A DNA stretch of 29,450 bases, from positions 1 to 29,450 of the forward strand of contig CAMJES010000003.1 in the NCBI GenBank assembly GCA_946404705.1, given 5' to 3'. Positions within the stretch are counted from its first letter, which is position 1, and each line of letters starts with the position of its first letter. The position numbers and the translations under genes are program-made. This document shows positions 15,053 to 22,263 of this stretch, piece by piece. The notes beneath the pieces are model-generated. The model saw only the letters and a program-made list of their open reading frames with translations, was not told the DNA's origin and searched no databases. This DNA comes from an uncultured Ruminococcus sp. Its GTDB lineage: Bacteria > Bacillota > Clostridia > Oscillospirales > Ruminococcaceae.

Positions 15053-16678
15053 TTATTTCATAAGATATTGAGCCTTTTTCACAAGCTCTCTGAATTCTGC
15101 TTTGTATTCGTCACCGGAATAATTATAGTTGTCAAGCAGCGCAAAAATTGAATCGAAGCTCGCTGTTCCCTTGTACTCACTGTCACGCAGGACAAGTCCG
15201 AACTCTGCGGCAGCCGCAGCAAAATTCATATCGGGCGACATCTCTGCGCTGTCAACATTCGCTTCGGTGACGGGATATACAAGCAGCTTGCTCTCGTTTC
15301 CGTCAGGTTCCTTGTAGCGTATAGAGGTCGTGAGGAACTCGCCGTTCTCAACGCCCTTTACTTCGTCCTGATATTTAAGGTCTGAGGAGGAGAACTCCAT
15401 CGGACTGTCGTTGAAAACCAGTTCATAGAGCGCCGTAACGCTGTGACCTGCGCCTATCTCGCCCGAATCCTTTGTATCGTCCTCAAAATCCTCGTTCGCA
15501 AGCGCTCTGTTCTCATATCCGATAAGGCGGTAGCCCTTTATATATGCAGGGTTAAACTCGACCTGAATTTTTACGTCCTTTGCGGCGGTGAAAAGCGTTC
15601 CGCTCATCTCTTCAACAAGGACGCGCTTTGCTTCACGCTCGCTGTCGATATAGGAATAGTTGCCGTTTCCGTTGTCGGCAAGAGCCTCCATTTTGTTATC
15701 CTTGTAATTGCCCGTGCCAAAGCCCAAAACGGAGAGATAAACGCCGCTCTCACGCTTTTCCTCAACAAGCTTTGTCAGCTCGCTCTCGCTTGAAATGCCG
15801 ACATTAAGGTCGCCGTCCGTTGCAAGGATAATGCGGTTGTTTCCGCCCTCGATAAAATGCTTCGCCGCGATTTTATATGCCGTGTTAATGCCGTCTGCGC
15901 CTGCGGTAGAGCCGCCTGCTTCAAGCGAATCTATCGCGTCAAGGATAGCCTGCTTATCGTTTCCGTCGGCGCCGTCAATAACAACGCTGTCCGTGCCTGC
16001 ATAAGTCACGATAGAAACTCTGTCCTTTGCGGTAAGGTTTTCCGTAAGCATTGAAAATGACTTCTGCACAAGCGGAAGCTTTTCATCGCTGAACATCGAA
16101 CCGCTGACATCTATAAGAAAAACAAGATTCATCGCAGGACGCTCGGAAAGATCAATATCCTTTGAATGAAGACCTATGCGCATAAGCTTGGTTTCGTCAT
16201 TCCACGGACAATCCGCAATCTCGGTCGTAACCGAGAACGGCTCTCCCTCGTTCGGCTGTGGATAATCATAGCTGAAATAGTTGAGTATCTCCTCAATACG
16301 GATAGAATCCTGCGGAATAGTAAGGTCATAGCCGTATTCAAAGCTGTCGTTTATCATTCGGCGCAGATTTGTATAGCAAGCCGTGTCAACATCAATGGAA
16401 AACGTTGAAAGTGGGTCGGAAGGCGTGCTTTTATAGGAGTTTTCCTTGATAGAATTATACTCCTCGGTGTTGAATTCAACTTCTTCAAATAAAGCTTCGT
16501 CAACCCCGTCTGCCGTTCCTGCCGGAACGGTTGTCATATAATTACCATTCTGCATTGCTGCTCCTGTTTCCATCATTCCCGTATCGGATTCCATACTGCT
16601 TCCGCAAGCGGAAAACATAACCGCCGTAAATATGACCGAAAATACGAATGCCCAATTTCTTTTAAATGTTGTTTTCAT
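15053..16678 (-). CDS. VWA-domain lipoprotein, YfbK-like
   Basis: A 541-residue lipid-anchored extracellular protein. The signal peptide ends in the lipobox FSAC (Cys25). An acidic linker leads to the YfbK-type N-terminal von Willebrand module (DPLSTFSIDVDTACYTNLRR; RIEEILNYFSYDYP), then a full VWA domain with MIDAS DVSGSM and ATDGDLNVG. A C-terminal DUF3520-like region follows (VKIQVEFNPAYIKGYRLIGY; FAAAAAEFGLVLRDSEYKG). The family binds Mg2+ through MIDAS and is thought to act in protein-protein interactions; no enzymatic role is known. The ATG at 16678 follows GGAGG by nine bases, and the previous gene ends four bases upstream. It is the last gene of the ECF sigma operon and so is probably linked to that stress response. 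Confidence 0.9.
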   Translation of the reverse strand: MKTTFKRNWAFVFSVIFTAVMFSACGSSMESDTGMMETGAAMQNGNYMTTVPAGTADGVDEALFEEVEFNTEEYNSIKENSYKSTPSDPLSTFSIDVDTACYTNLRRMINDSFEYGYDLTIPQDSIRIEEILNYFSYDYPQPNEGEPFSVTTEIADCPWNDETKLMRIGLHSKDIDLSERPAMNLVFLIDVSGSMFSDEKLPLVQKSFSMLTENLTAKDRVSIVTYAGTDSVVIDGADGNDKQAILDAIDSLEAGGSTAGADGINTAYKIAAKHFIEGGNNRIILATDGDLNVGISSESELTKLVEEKRESGVYLSVLGFGTGNYKDNKMEALADNGNGNYSYIDSEREAKRVLVEEMSGTLFTAAKDVKIQVEFNPAYIKGYRLIGYENRALANEDFEDDTKDSGEIGAGHSVTALYELVFNDSPMEFSSSDLKYQDEVKGVENGEFLTTSIRYKEPDGNESKLLVYPVTEANVDSAEMSPDMNFAAAAAEFGLVLRDSEYKGTASFDSIFALLDNYNYSGDEYKAEFRELVKKAQYLMK

Positions 16679-16682
16679 AAAG

Positions 16683-17588
16683 TCATTCCTCCAAAAGCTT
16701 CTGCCATTTTGATAAAAGCTCTGCATAGCCTTTATAGCTGAACTTCATTCTGTCATAGAAAAAATCATCGGGATACTGTTTCGGGCAGGTTATTTCAAAT
16801 GCGCTTTCATCGTTAAGGCTTTTCCAGCCGTTGTAGAAAACCATTCCCTTGTCAAGAGTGATCTCGATCTGCGGAACGCTTTCCACAGCCGTGCGCAAGC
16901 CGTTCTCCGTCTGCTTTAACGGAACAAGATATTCACGGTTTAAAAGCATTGGGATATCCGAATCGCTTGCGATAGTGAGCAGTTCTTCATCCGCACCGGC
17001 GTTTCCGTAGGTTTCGACCGCCCTCAGCTCGTAGTAAATACATTCCTCGCCGGCATAAACATTTTCCACAATGCCGTCAACAAAGCATACCGTTTCGGCA
17101 AGCACCGAATCCTCGTCAAAAAGCGTTCCGTCCGAACCTTTTCCGCGAAGTCCCGTGTCAATGCCTTCCGCAAGGTCAAGCGCGCTGTAATCAAGCTGAG
17201 TTCCCTCCGCCGAACCCACATATTCGGGAAGTGCCGCCATGTCATTGTCCTGCTGTTCATCTTCATAAATTTCTTCATCTGCGCACTCATCGCTTGCTTC
17301 TTCAAAGGCTTCATCGTTTTGAACGAAGGTCGCATTGTCCGATGCGCTTTTCATATTGCCTAAGTACGGTGAGAACGCAAACGGAAGTATTATCGCCGCC
17401 GCTGCACACACGGCAGCCGCTCCGAGGCATCTTTTAAGGGCGATATTATGCCTTTTCACGGTCGGCTGTTCCTCTGCGGCTTTCTTTTCCGTCAGTCCAT
17501 CCTCAATTCTTTCCCAGAGCTTATCCATGTCGGGCGCTGCTGCCTGTCTTGAAGCTTTATAGAGCTTTTCCGCTTCCTTTCTCGTCAT
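16683..17588 (-). CDS. membrane anti-sigma-factor-like protein
   Basis: A 301-residue protein with a cytoplasmic N-terminus of about 50 residues (helical, MTRKEAEKLYKASRQ...MDKLWERIEDGL), one membrane helix about 52-73 (Ala-rich) and an extracytoplasmic domain beginning with a very acidic linker. The layout and position directly after an ECF sigma gene (ATGA overlap) suggest it binds and holds the sigma factor until an outside signal arrives. I do not see a canonical zinc anti-sigma HxxxCxxC motif. The C-terminal domain (FVDGIVENVYAGEECIYYEL; IEITLDKGMVFYNGW) is not recognised. Assignment is from context and topology rather than clear homology. Confidence 0.7.
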   Translation of the reverse strand: MTRKEAEKLYKASRQAAAPDMDKLWERIEDGLTEKKAAEEQPTVKRHNIALKRCLGAAAVCAAAAIILPFAFSPYLGNMKSASDNATFVQNDEAFEEASDECADEEIYEDEQQDNDMAALPEYVGSAEGTQLDYSALDLAEGIDTGLRGKGSDGTLFDEDSVLAETVCFVDGIVENVYAGEECIYYELRAVETYGNAGADEELLTIASDSDIPMLLNREYLVPLKQTENGLRTAVESVPQIEITLDKGMVFYNGWKSLNDESAFEITCPKQYPDDFFYDRMKFSYKGYAELLSKWQKLLEE

Positions 17589-18148
17589 AAAGCCGCACCC
17601 CCTTCAAGATTTTTTCTGAGTTTTTCAACTGCCGCACGGTATTTCCACGCAACGGTTCCCATAGGTTTTTTTAGTATAATGGCAATGTCCTTGAACGTCA
17701 ATCCCTGAACAAGCTTCATCTCCAGAACCTCACGTTCGGAGTCGGAAAGTCCGTTCAAGGCTTCGCTCACGGTGATATTTCCGATGACCGAACCTTCGGT
17801 GTCGTCATTGCTGCGAATGCTTTCGGAAAGCGGCGTTTCATCGTCCTTCTCTTCGTCAAGAGTAAGCATCTCACGCCGATTTTTCCGTATGTAGTCCACC
17901 GCCATGTTCCGCGCCGCAGCAGCAAGCCATTTTTTATGCCCTCTGCCGCCCTTGAACGCATCGGCAAGCTTGTCCCACAGCTTTAGGAAAAAATCGGACG
18001 TCAGATCCTCGGCGCTGTACGGCTCCTTTGTCACCGAAAGCATCACCGAATAGATGAATTTTCCGTATTCTTTGTATATTTCACGCAATCCGCCCTTGTC
18101 GCCGCTGCATATCCGGTTTATGCAGTCTTCAAAAAGGCTGTCGGTCAT
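17585..18148 (-). CDS. ECF-family RNA polymerase sigma factor
   Basis: A 187-residue sigma-70-family protein with only regions 2 and 4. Region 2 is visible at IYKEYGKFIYSVMLSVTKE and EPYSAEDLTSDFFLKLWDKL, ending AAARNMAVDYIRKNRRE. Region 4 is LSDSEREVLEMKLVQGLTFKDIA with the helix-turn-helix KKPMGTVAWKYRAAVEKLRK. It directs polymerase to a small regulon, often including its own operon. The ATG at 18148 is eight bases after AGAGGGG; the in-frame GTG at 18157 lies within the ribosome site and is less likely. The stop overlaps the next start (ATGA), giving coupling with the anti-sigma-like protein. A poorly matched promoter region lies upstream in 18150-18237. Confidence 0.92.
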   Translation of the reverse strand: MTDSLFEDCINRICSGDKGGLREIYKEYGKFIYSVMLSVTKEPYSAEDLTSDFFLKLWDKLADAFKGGRGHKKWLAAAARNMAVDYIRKNRREMLTLDEEKDDETPLSESIRSNDDTEGSVIGNITVSEALNGLSDSEREVLEMKLVQGLTFKDIAIILKKPMGTVAWKYRAAVEKLRKNLEGGAAL

Positions 18149-18237
18149 CTTTATCACCCCTCTTTTGTATATACGTTTTTAAAAGAATATATTTATGGCA
18201 AAAACTGCACAAATAGAGCAGATACATTTTGTTGATT

Positions 18238-18924
18238 TCAAACAATATCAATAATATCCGAAAGCTCGGCGCATAAAGTACATTCAAAGCCCTGCGCATT
18301 GTCGTTATGTACAAGTATCGCAGGAATACCGATGTTTGCCGCACCCTTTATGTCGCTTTGCGGATTGTCCCCGACCATAAAACAGCGTTCGGGATTTCCT
18401 GCCCTTTCAAGCGCGATCTCAAATATCTCACGCCGAGGTTTGTCATACCCGACCTGCGCCGAGATGATCATTCCGTCAAAATATTTCGCAAGACCTATTT
18501 TTTCCATAGTGATATCCAGCTCGGGATAGTTGTTCGACAGCAGAAAATGCTTGTAACCTCTTTTTCGGAGCGTTTCAAGCGTTGGTATCGTATCGGCATA
18601 TATATGATAATTCTCCGGTTCAAGCAGCGTTTTTCGGAAAAGCGGAAGAAGCGTTTTAGCTTCACTTTCCGTAATTCCGACAGCTTTATATACACGGAGT
18701 ATATGCTCGAACGTATAATCCCACCATTTTTCGCCGACTAATTCGTGCATATCCTCATAGTAGAAATCCCACGAAAAGCCGTGCGACATAGGCGGACGTA
18801 TCTCGTCAAGCGTGATGTCCTTATGTGAAGTGTAGCGCTGCAGACTGCGGTAAAGCGAGCCGCTCCACAGATGCTCGGAATAGACGAGCGTTCCGTCAAA
18901 ATCCCAGAAAATCGTTTTATTCAT
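18238..18924 (-). CDS. HAD-superfamily hydrolase (subfamily IA type)
   Basis: A 228-residue cytoplasmic phosphatase-like protein with all four HAD motifs: nucleophile Asp8 and acid Asp10 in FWDFDGTLVYS, motif II Ser in FLLSNNYPE, motif III Lys in YDKPRREIF, and motif IV in CFMVGDNPQSDIKGA. An alpha-helical cap between motifs I and II places it with phosphoglycolate-phosphatase-like enzymes. The substrate (sugar phosphate, nucleotide or other) cannot be read. AAGGTGA lies three bases before the ATG. It follows the terminator of the Ter operon, so it may be expressed by read-through or from a promoter I could not identify; about 90 bases separate it from the ECF sigma gene downstream. Confidence 0.88.
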   Translation of the reverse strand: MNKTIFWDFDGTLVYSEHLWSGSLYRSLQRYTSHKDITLDEIRPPMSHGFSWDFYYEDMHELVGEKWWDYTFEHILRVYKAVGITESEAKTLLPLFRKTLLEPENYHIYADTIPTLETLRKRGYKHFLLSNNYPELDITMEKIGLAKYFDGMIISAQVGYDKPRREIFEIALERAGNPERCFMVGDNPQSDIKGAANIGIPAILVHNDNAQGFECTLCAELSDIIDIV

Positions 18925-18933
18925 AGTTCACCT

Positions 18934-18970
18934 TAAAAAAACAGCCTGAGATTGAAGTGTCAGGCTGCTG
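18934..18970 (-). terminator. intrinsic terminator of the Ter operon
   Basis: On the minus strand AGCCTGA pairs with TCAGGCT around a ten-base loop and is followed by GTTTTTTT, a few bases after the TerD gene stop. Confidence 0.85.
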
Positions 18971-18973
18971 TTT

Positions 18974-20233
18974 TTATTTCAAAATATTTAGTCCGTAGTT
19001 TCGGCAAAGGTCTTCCAGTCCGCTCGGATATATCATGCCGAGCGGAGATATTTTGAAGCCGTCCCCATCGCGAAGAAGCTCCAGTCCGACCACCGTTCCG
19101 ACATCAAGCGGCTTCGGAAGCATGAAAATATAGTTCGTGCCGTCCGAAAGCTTTATTGATACGGCAGGATTGGAAAGGTCGCTGAAATTCAGTCCGAGAG
19201 GGTTTTTATATATCGAATACGCAATGTCGATCTCCTCAACATCGTGCGGTATCAAATCAAATGTGATATGGAAAACCTTTTTATCGGGCGCATTGAGCAG
19301 CTTTACTCCGCCGCCGAGCGAATGGTCGTTGCCGAAGAAAACGAACCTGTCGTTCTGCGTTACCGTTCCCTCGGAATTTGCCATAAATGCAAACGCGTCG
19401 ACCTCCATCGGGAAGTCCTTGTTATCATACAGAAGCTCTATCTGTGCCGTAGGAGCGTCCGCCTTGACAAGCATTCCTCGCTCGATTATAAGCAGCTGTT
19501 GTGCCTTTTTCTCTTCGTAAGGCATCGGCGCAAGCAGGACTTCTTCCGCGTCATCCTCTTCGGGATAGATAACGCCCGGTTCGCCGCTTTCCTCCTCACT
19601 CGGCGCAGGCTCCGATTCATAAACAAGCCTACCGTCTTCATAGTCAAAAGCGTTAAGGATAGCCTCGCCCGATATGAATATCCTGCGGCTCACCGCCGTT
19701 TCTATCGCAAGCTCGCCGTAAAGCACAGTTCCGCTTTTCATCGGCTCTATTTCAATTTGAACGGTGTTTTCACCCTCGGTAAGCTCAGAGTTAAGAATGT
19801 TTACTCCGCTTGCATACGAAACAAAACGTGCTGCTGTCGGCAGTTCAAATCTAACGCAAATGCAGCAGCGCTCTTCTGCAGGGAATTTTCCGACCGCAAT
19901 AACGCCCGTAATGCCGAAATAGCCTTCTTCTCCCGAAATCCCGATAACTTTTCCGCTGACATTTACGCCGTTAAAGCTTGTTCCGCCGCAGGCCGAACAA
20001 ATCGCTGTTCCGCACCTCGGGTTTGTAAGCTCTATCTGCAGATCGTTTATCTCAACATCGGGCGCATTTATCGTCAGGACAGTTCCTTTGTCGGATAAAA
20101 GCGTGGTTTTGTTTCCGAATATCCTGCAGGGAACGCCCACCGTGAAATTGCCCTCGAATTCACCCGAAGGAAGACGGACTTCTCCGTTCATGTCCGGAGA
20201 GTTTAACAGCTTTTGAAGCTCTGTTCCGTTCAC
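18974..20233 (-). CDS. TerD-domain protein with beta-helix-like N-terminus
   Basis: A 419-residue cytoplasmic protein. Residues 1-95 look like rungs of a right-handed parallel beta-helix (VRLPSGEFEGNFTVGVPCRI; TVLTINAPDVEINDLQIEL). Residues 100-205 are a beta-rich region, 206-245 a strongly acidic Glu/Pro linker, and 248-415 a TerD domain (VDAFAFMANSEG at 278-289, NDRFVFFGN at 294-302, FDLIPHDVEEIDIAYSIY at 325-342). TerD domains of tellurite/stress operons bind Ca2+ through an acidic loop after the YN(N/Q) strand; here the loop reads APDKK and lacks the Asp/Glu cluster, so calcium binding is doubtful. The GTG start overlaps the ATPase-like stop (GTGA), with GGAGG six bases before. It is the last gene of the operon. 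Confidence 0.82.
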   Translation of the reverse strand: MNGTELQKLLNSPDMNGEVRLPSGEFEGNFTVGVPCRIFGNKTTLLSDKGTVLTINAPDVEINDLQIELTNPRCGTAICSACGGTSFNGVNVSGKVIGISGEEGYFGITGVIAVGKFPAEERCCICVRFELPTAARFVSYASGVNILNSELTEGENTVQIEIEPMKSGTVLYGELAIETAVSRRIFISGEAILNAFDYEDGRLVYESEPAPSEEESGEPGVIYPEEDDAEEVLLAPMPYEEKKAQQLLIIERGMLVKADAPTAQIELLYDNKDFPMEVDAFAFMANSEGTVTQNDRFVFFGNDHSLGGGVKLLNAPDKKVFHITFDLIPHDVEEIDIAYSIYKNPLGLNFSDLSNPAVSIKLSDGTNYIFMLPKPLDVGTVVGLELLRDGDGFKISPLGMIYPSGLEDLCRNYGLNILK

Positions 20234-22260
20234 GAACGTACCTCCTTTGAAGTTATTTCACATTCCGAGCAGCTTTTCTTGCAAAGCTTGCCGAGCAAAA
20301 ATGCGGCAAGTCCCGTTATAACTATATCAAGCAGCGCAGCACCGATAAATGCGGCTGAACCGAACTGCGCGCCAAAGTACATCATCGCAGCGGCAAGGAT
20401 AAGCATCACCGCGCGGATAACCTCATAGCCTGCGGCTGCGCGCCTTATCTCGGCGGAACATTCCATGCTCACAGCCGCAGATTCAAGTCCATTGTATACT
20501 GTGCAGTCCGAGAATTCCTTTGCGGCGGCGCAGTTTTCGGACGAAGCATAGACCGTATCGGCATTTTCACATTCAAACACATCTTTTACATCGACCGCCG
20601 TAATGCCGACCGACTTTCCTGCCGATTTTGCGATCTCGATAAGCTGTCCCTTATCGCATTTTCCCGTGATTATCTTTACCTTTTTAAGCGCTTTTGCAGC
20701 CTCGTTCGGCAGCATTGCCGCAAGCTTTTCAAACGGCATCTCATCATCCGCGCCTGCGCTTGTAAGCGCCCTATCGGGGAGAGAAGCCTCGCTGTCCGAA
20801 ACGAGCAGAACGGGTCTGCAGCCGTGTTCCGCAAGAGTTTTGTATGCATTTTCCGCGCTGCTGCGGCACTTTTCCCTTATCGTTATCATTCCGATAAAAG
20901 CCTTGTGACCGTCCCAAAGCTCGACTGCGTAGGCAATAACCCTGTTACCCTGAAATATAAGCTCCTCCGCAAGCGCTTTTACTGCGACCGCGGACGAGAA
21001 GCCCTTTTCCTTGCCCGAGCCGTCAAAACAGTTTTCGCAGCTGCTTATTATTTCGGACGGATCGCCGCGGAGAAAACGCTTGTAACCGTCAATTGAAAGC
21101 GTTCCCTTTACAAGTGCCGAGTTTATTTCAAGGTCGATCGTGCTTTTGAGCCGCTCCGCCATAAATGTCATTTCTGCGGCTTCATACGGGTCGGCGCTGA
21201 TTATCCTGCCCTTGTTAACGAGCGCAGAGGTGTTCTCGGCTGCCGCCGTTGCTGCGATAGTTCCGAGAGGGTACGGTACCTCATAGAATTTAGAAACCGT
21301 TGTGCCGCTTCCGTCCGTGAAGCCCGTTACAACAGGCTTTCCGTCCGTGACAAAGCAGCGCTTGTCTATAAAAAAGATATCGCTTTTCGGCGCTAATGCT
21401 TTTATATCTGCGCCGTTGCGGCGAACCTCGGGCTTGCTCGCGGAAAGATAAAATCCGAGCGGATCTTTCAGTCCTGCTCCTGCCATAAGGACAAGTGCCG
21501 AGTAAAATGCGGCTTGTATCGGCAGCGACATCATTCCCTCGCCGTTTTTTTCTGCAGTATATGCGGCATAAAACGTCAGAGCCGCCGCTAAAACGGAACA
21601 AATTATTATACTAATCGTATATCCTTTAGAAGAAATTACTGCCTGTTTTGCATAACTGCCGCTGACCTCTGTGACCTTTAAAACGGCATACCCCGAGGTT
21701 ACGAGCGTTCCGCGTTCAAGAGTGTATTCGCCCGTGATGTCCTCGTCAAGTTCATCGCTGCGGTGTCTGCGCACAAGGTCGGTCTTTCCGTCTTTTTCGA
21801 TAGTGATATCACCCGTCTGGACGATTCCCTCGGCAGGAACGATATCACCTGCCATAAGGAGGACGTAATCCCCCTTGACGATATCCCCCGAGCAGACCTC
21901 CGTGACCGAGTTTCCGCAGCGGTAGACCTTGCATTTATTCCCGATGTTATGACTGCGCTTTTTATTCGTGCGGCTTTGAAGCGAGCTTTCCCACACGCAG
22001 CATACAAACACCGCCGCCGCTTCAAGCAGCACGGCAATAACGCAAGGAACTATGCTCCATAAACCGCTGCCGAACGAAAAAACTATCCCGAAGCAAAGGC
22101 AGCAAAGCAATACTATTATATACACCTTTACGGGAACTCTTCCGAAGCGCTCGGCAAAACGTCTGCCTGCAGTTTGAGCAGGAATATCCTTGATGCGGTT
22201 TGAGCCGAATTGTTTTCTGTGATTTTCAGCCTGATTATCAGTAAGACCGTTGAATGTCAT
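20230..22260 (-). CDS. P-type-ATPase-like membrane protein, catalytically degraded
   Basis: A 676-residue membrane protein that follows the type II P-type ATPase plan: N-terminal cation-ATPase segment GLTDNQAENHRKQFGSNRI (5-23), TM pair about 44-90, actuator-like domain 110-205, TM pair about 214-275, nucleotide/phosphorylation-like region 280-600, and a last TM pair about 612-658. The usual TM7-10 are missing. Catalytic signatures are altered: DKTGTLT is DKRCFVT (Asp299 kept), the TGES position aligns with DGKT, the PEGLP-like TM4 motif is GAGLK, KGAPE is RGDPS, and TGDGVND is TAVDVKD. An unrelated TGE at 176-178 exists. Ion pumping is therefore unlikely, and a scaffold or sensor role is inferred. 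It starts eight bases after the kinase stop (AAAGGAATG upstream) and overlaps the TerD gene by four. Confidence 0.85.
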   Translation of the reverse strand: MTFNGLTDNQAENHRKQFGSNRIKDIPAQTAGRRFAERFGRVPVKVYIIVLLCCLCFGIVFSFGSGLWSIVPCVIAVLLEAAAVFVCCVWESSLQSRTNKKRSHNIGNKCKVYRCGNSVTEVCSGDIVKGDYVLLMAGDIVPAEGIVQTGDITIEKDGKTDLVRRHRSDELDEDITGEYTLERGTLVTSGYAVLKVTEVSGSYAKQAVISSKGYTISIIICSVLAAALTFYAAYTAEKNGEGMMSLPIQAAFYSALVLMAGAGLKDPLGFYLSASKPEVRRNGADIKALAPKSDIFFIDKRCFVTDGKPVVTGFTDGSGTTVSKFYEVPYPLGTIAATAAAENTSALVNKGRIISADPYEAAEMTFMAERLKSTIDLEINSALVKGTLSIDGYKRFLRGDPSEIISSCENCFDGSGKEKGFSSAVAVKALAEELIFQGNRVIAYAVELWDGHKAFIGMITIREKCRSSAENAYKTLAEHGCRPVLLVSDSEASLPDRALTSAGADDEMPFEKLAAMLPNEAAKALKKVKIITGKCDKGQLIEIAKSAGKSVGITAVDVKDVFECENADTVYASSENCAAAKEFSDCTVYNGLESAAVSMECSAEIRRAAAGYEVIRAVMLILAAAMMYFGAQFGSAAFIGAALLDIVITGLAAFLLGKLCKKSCSECEITSKEVRS

Positions 22261-22263
22261 AAA

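Noticed and set aside
19244..20098. A 284-codon forward frame opposite the TerD gene
   Set aside because: Antisense shadow; Arg/Cys/Phe-rich with no ribosome site, and the minus-strand frame has recognisable TerD motifs.
20230..22260. Calling the membrane protein a working calcium or cation ATPase
   Set aside because: The phosphorylation and hinge motifs are changed at key residues and TM7-10 are missing.
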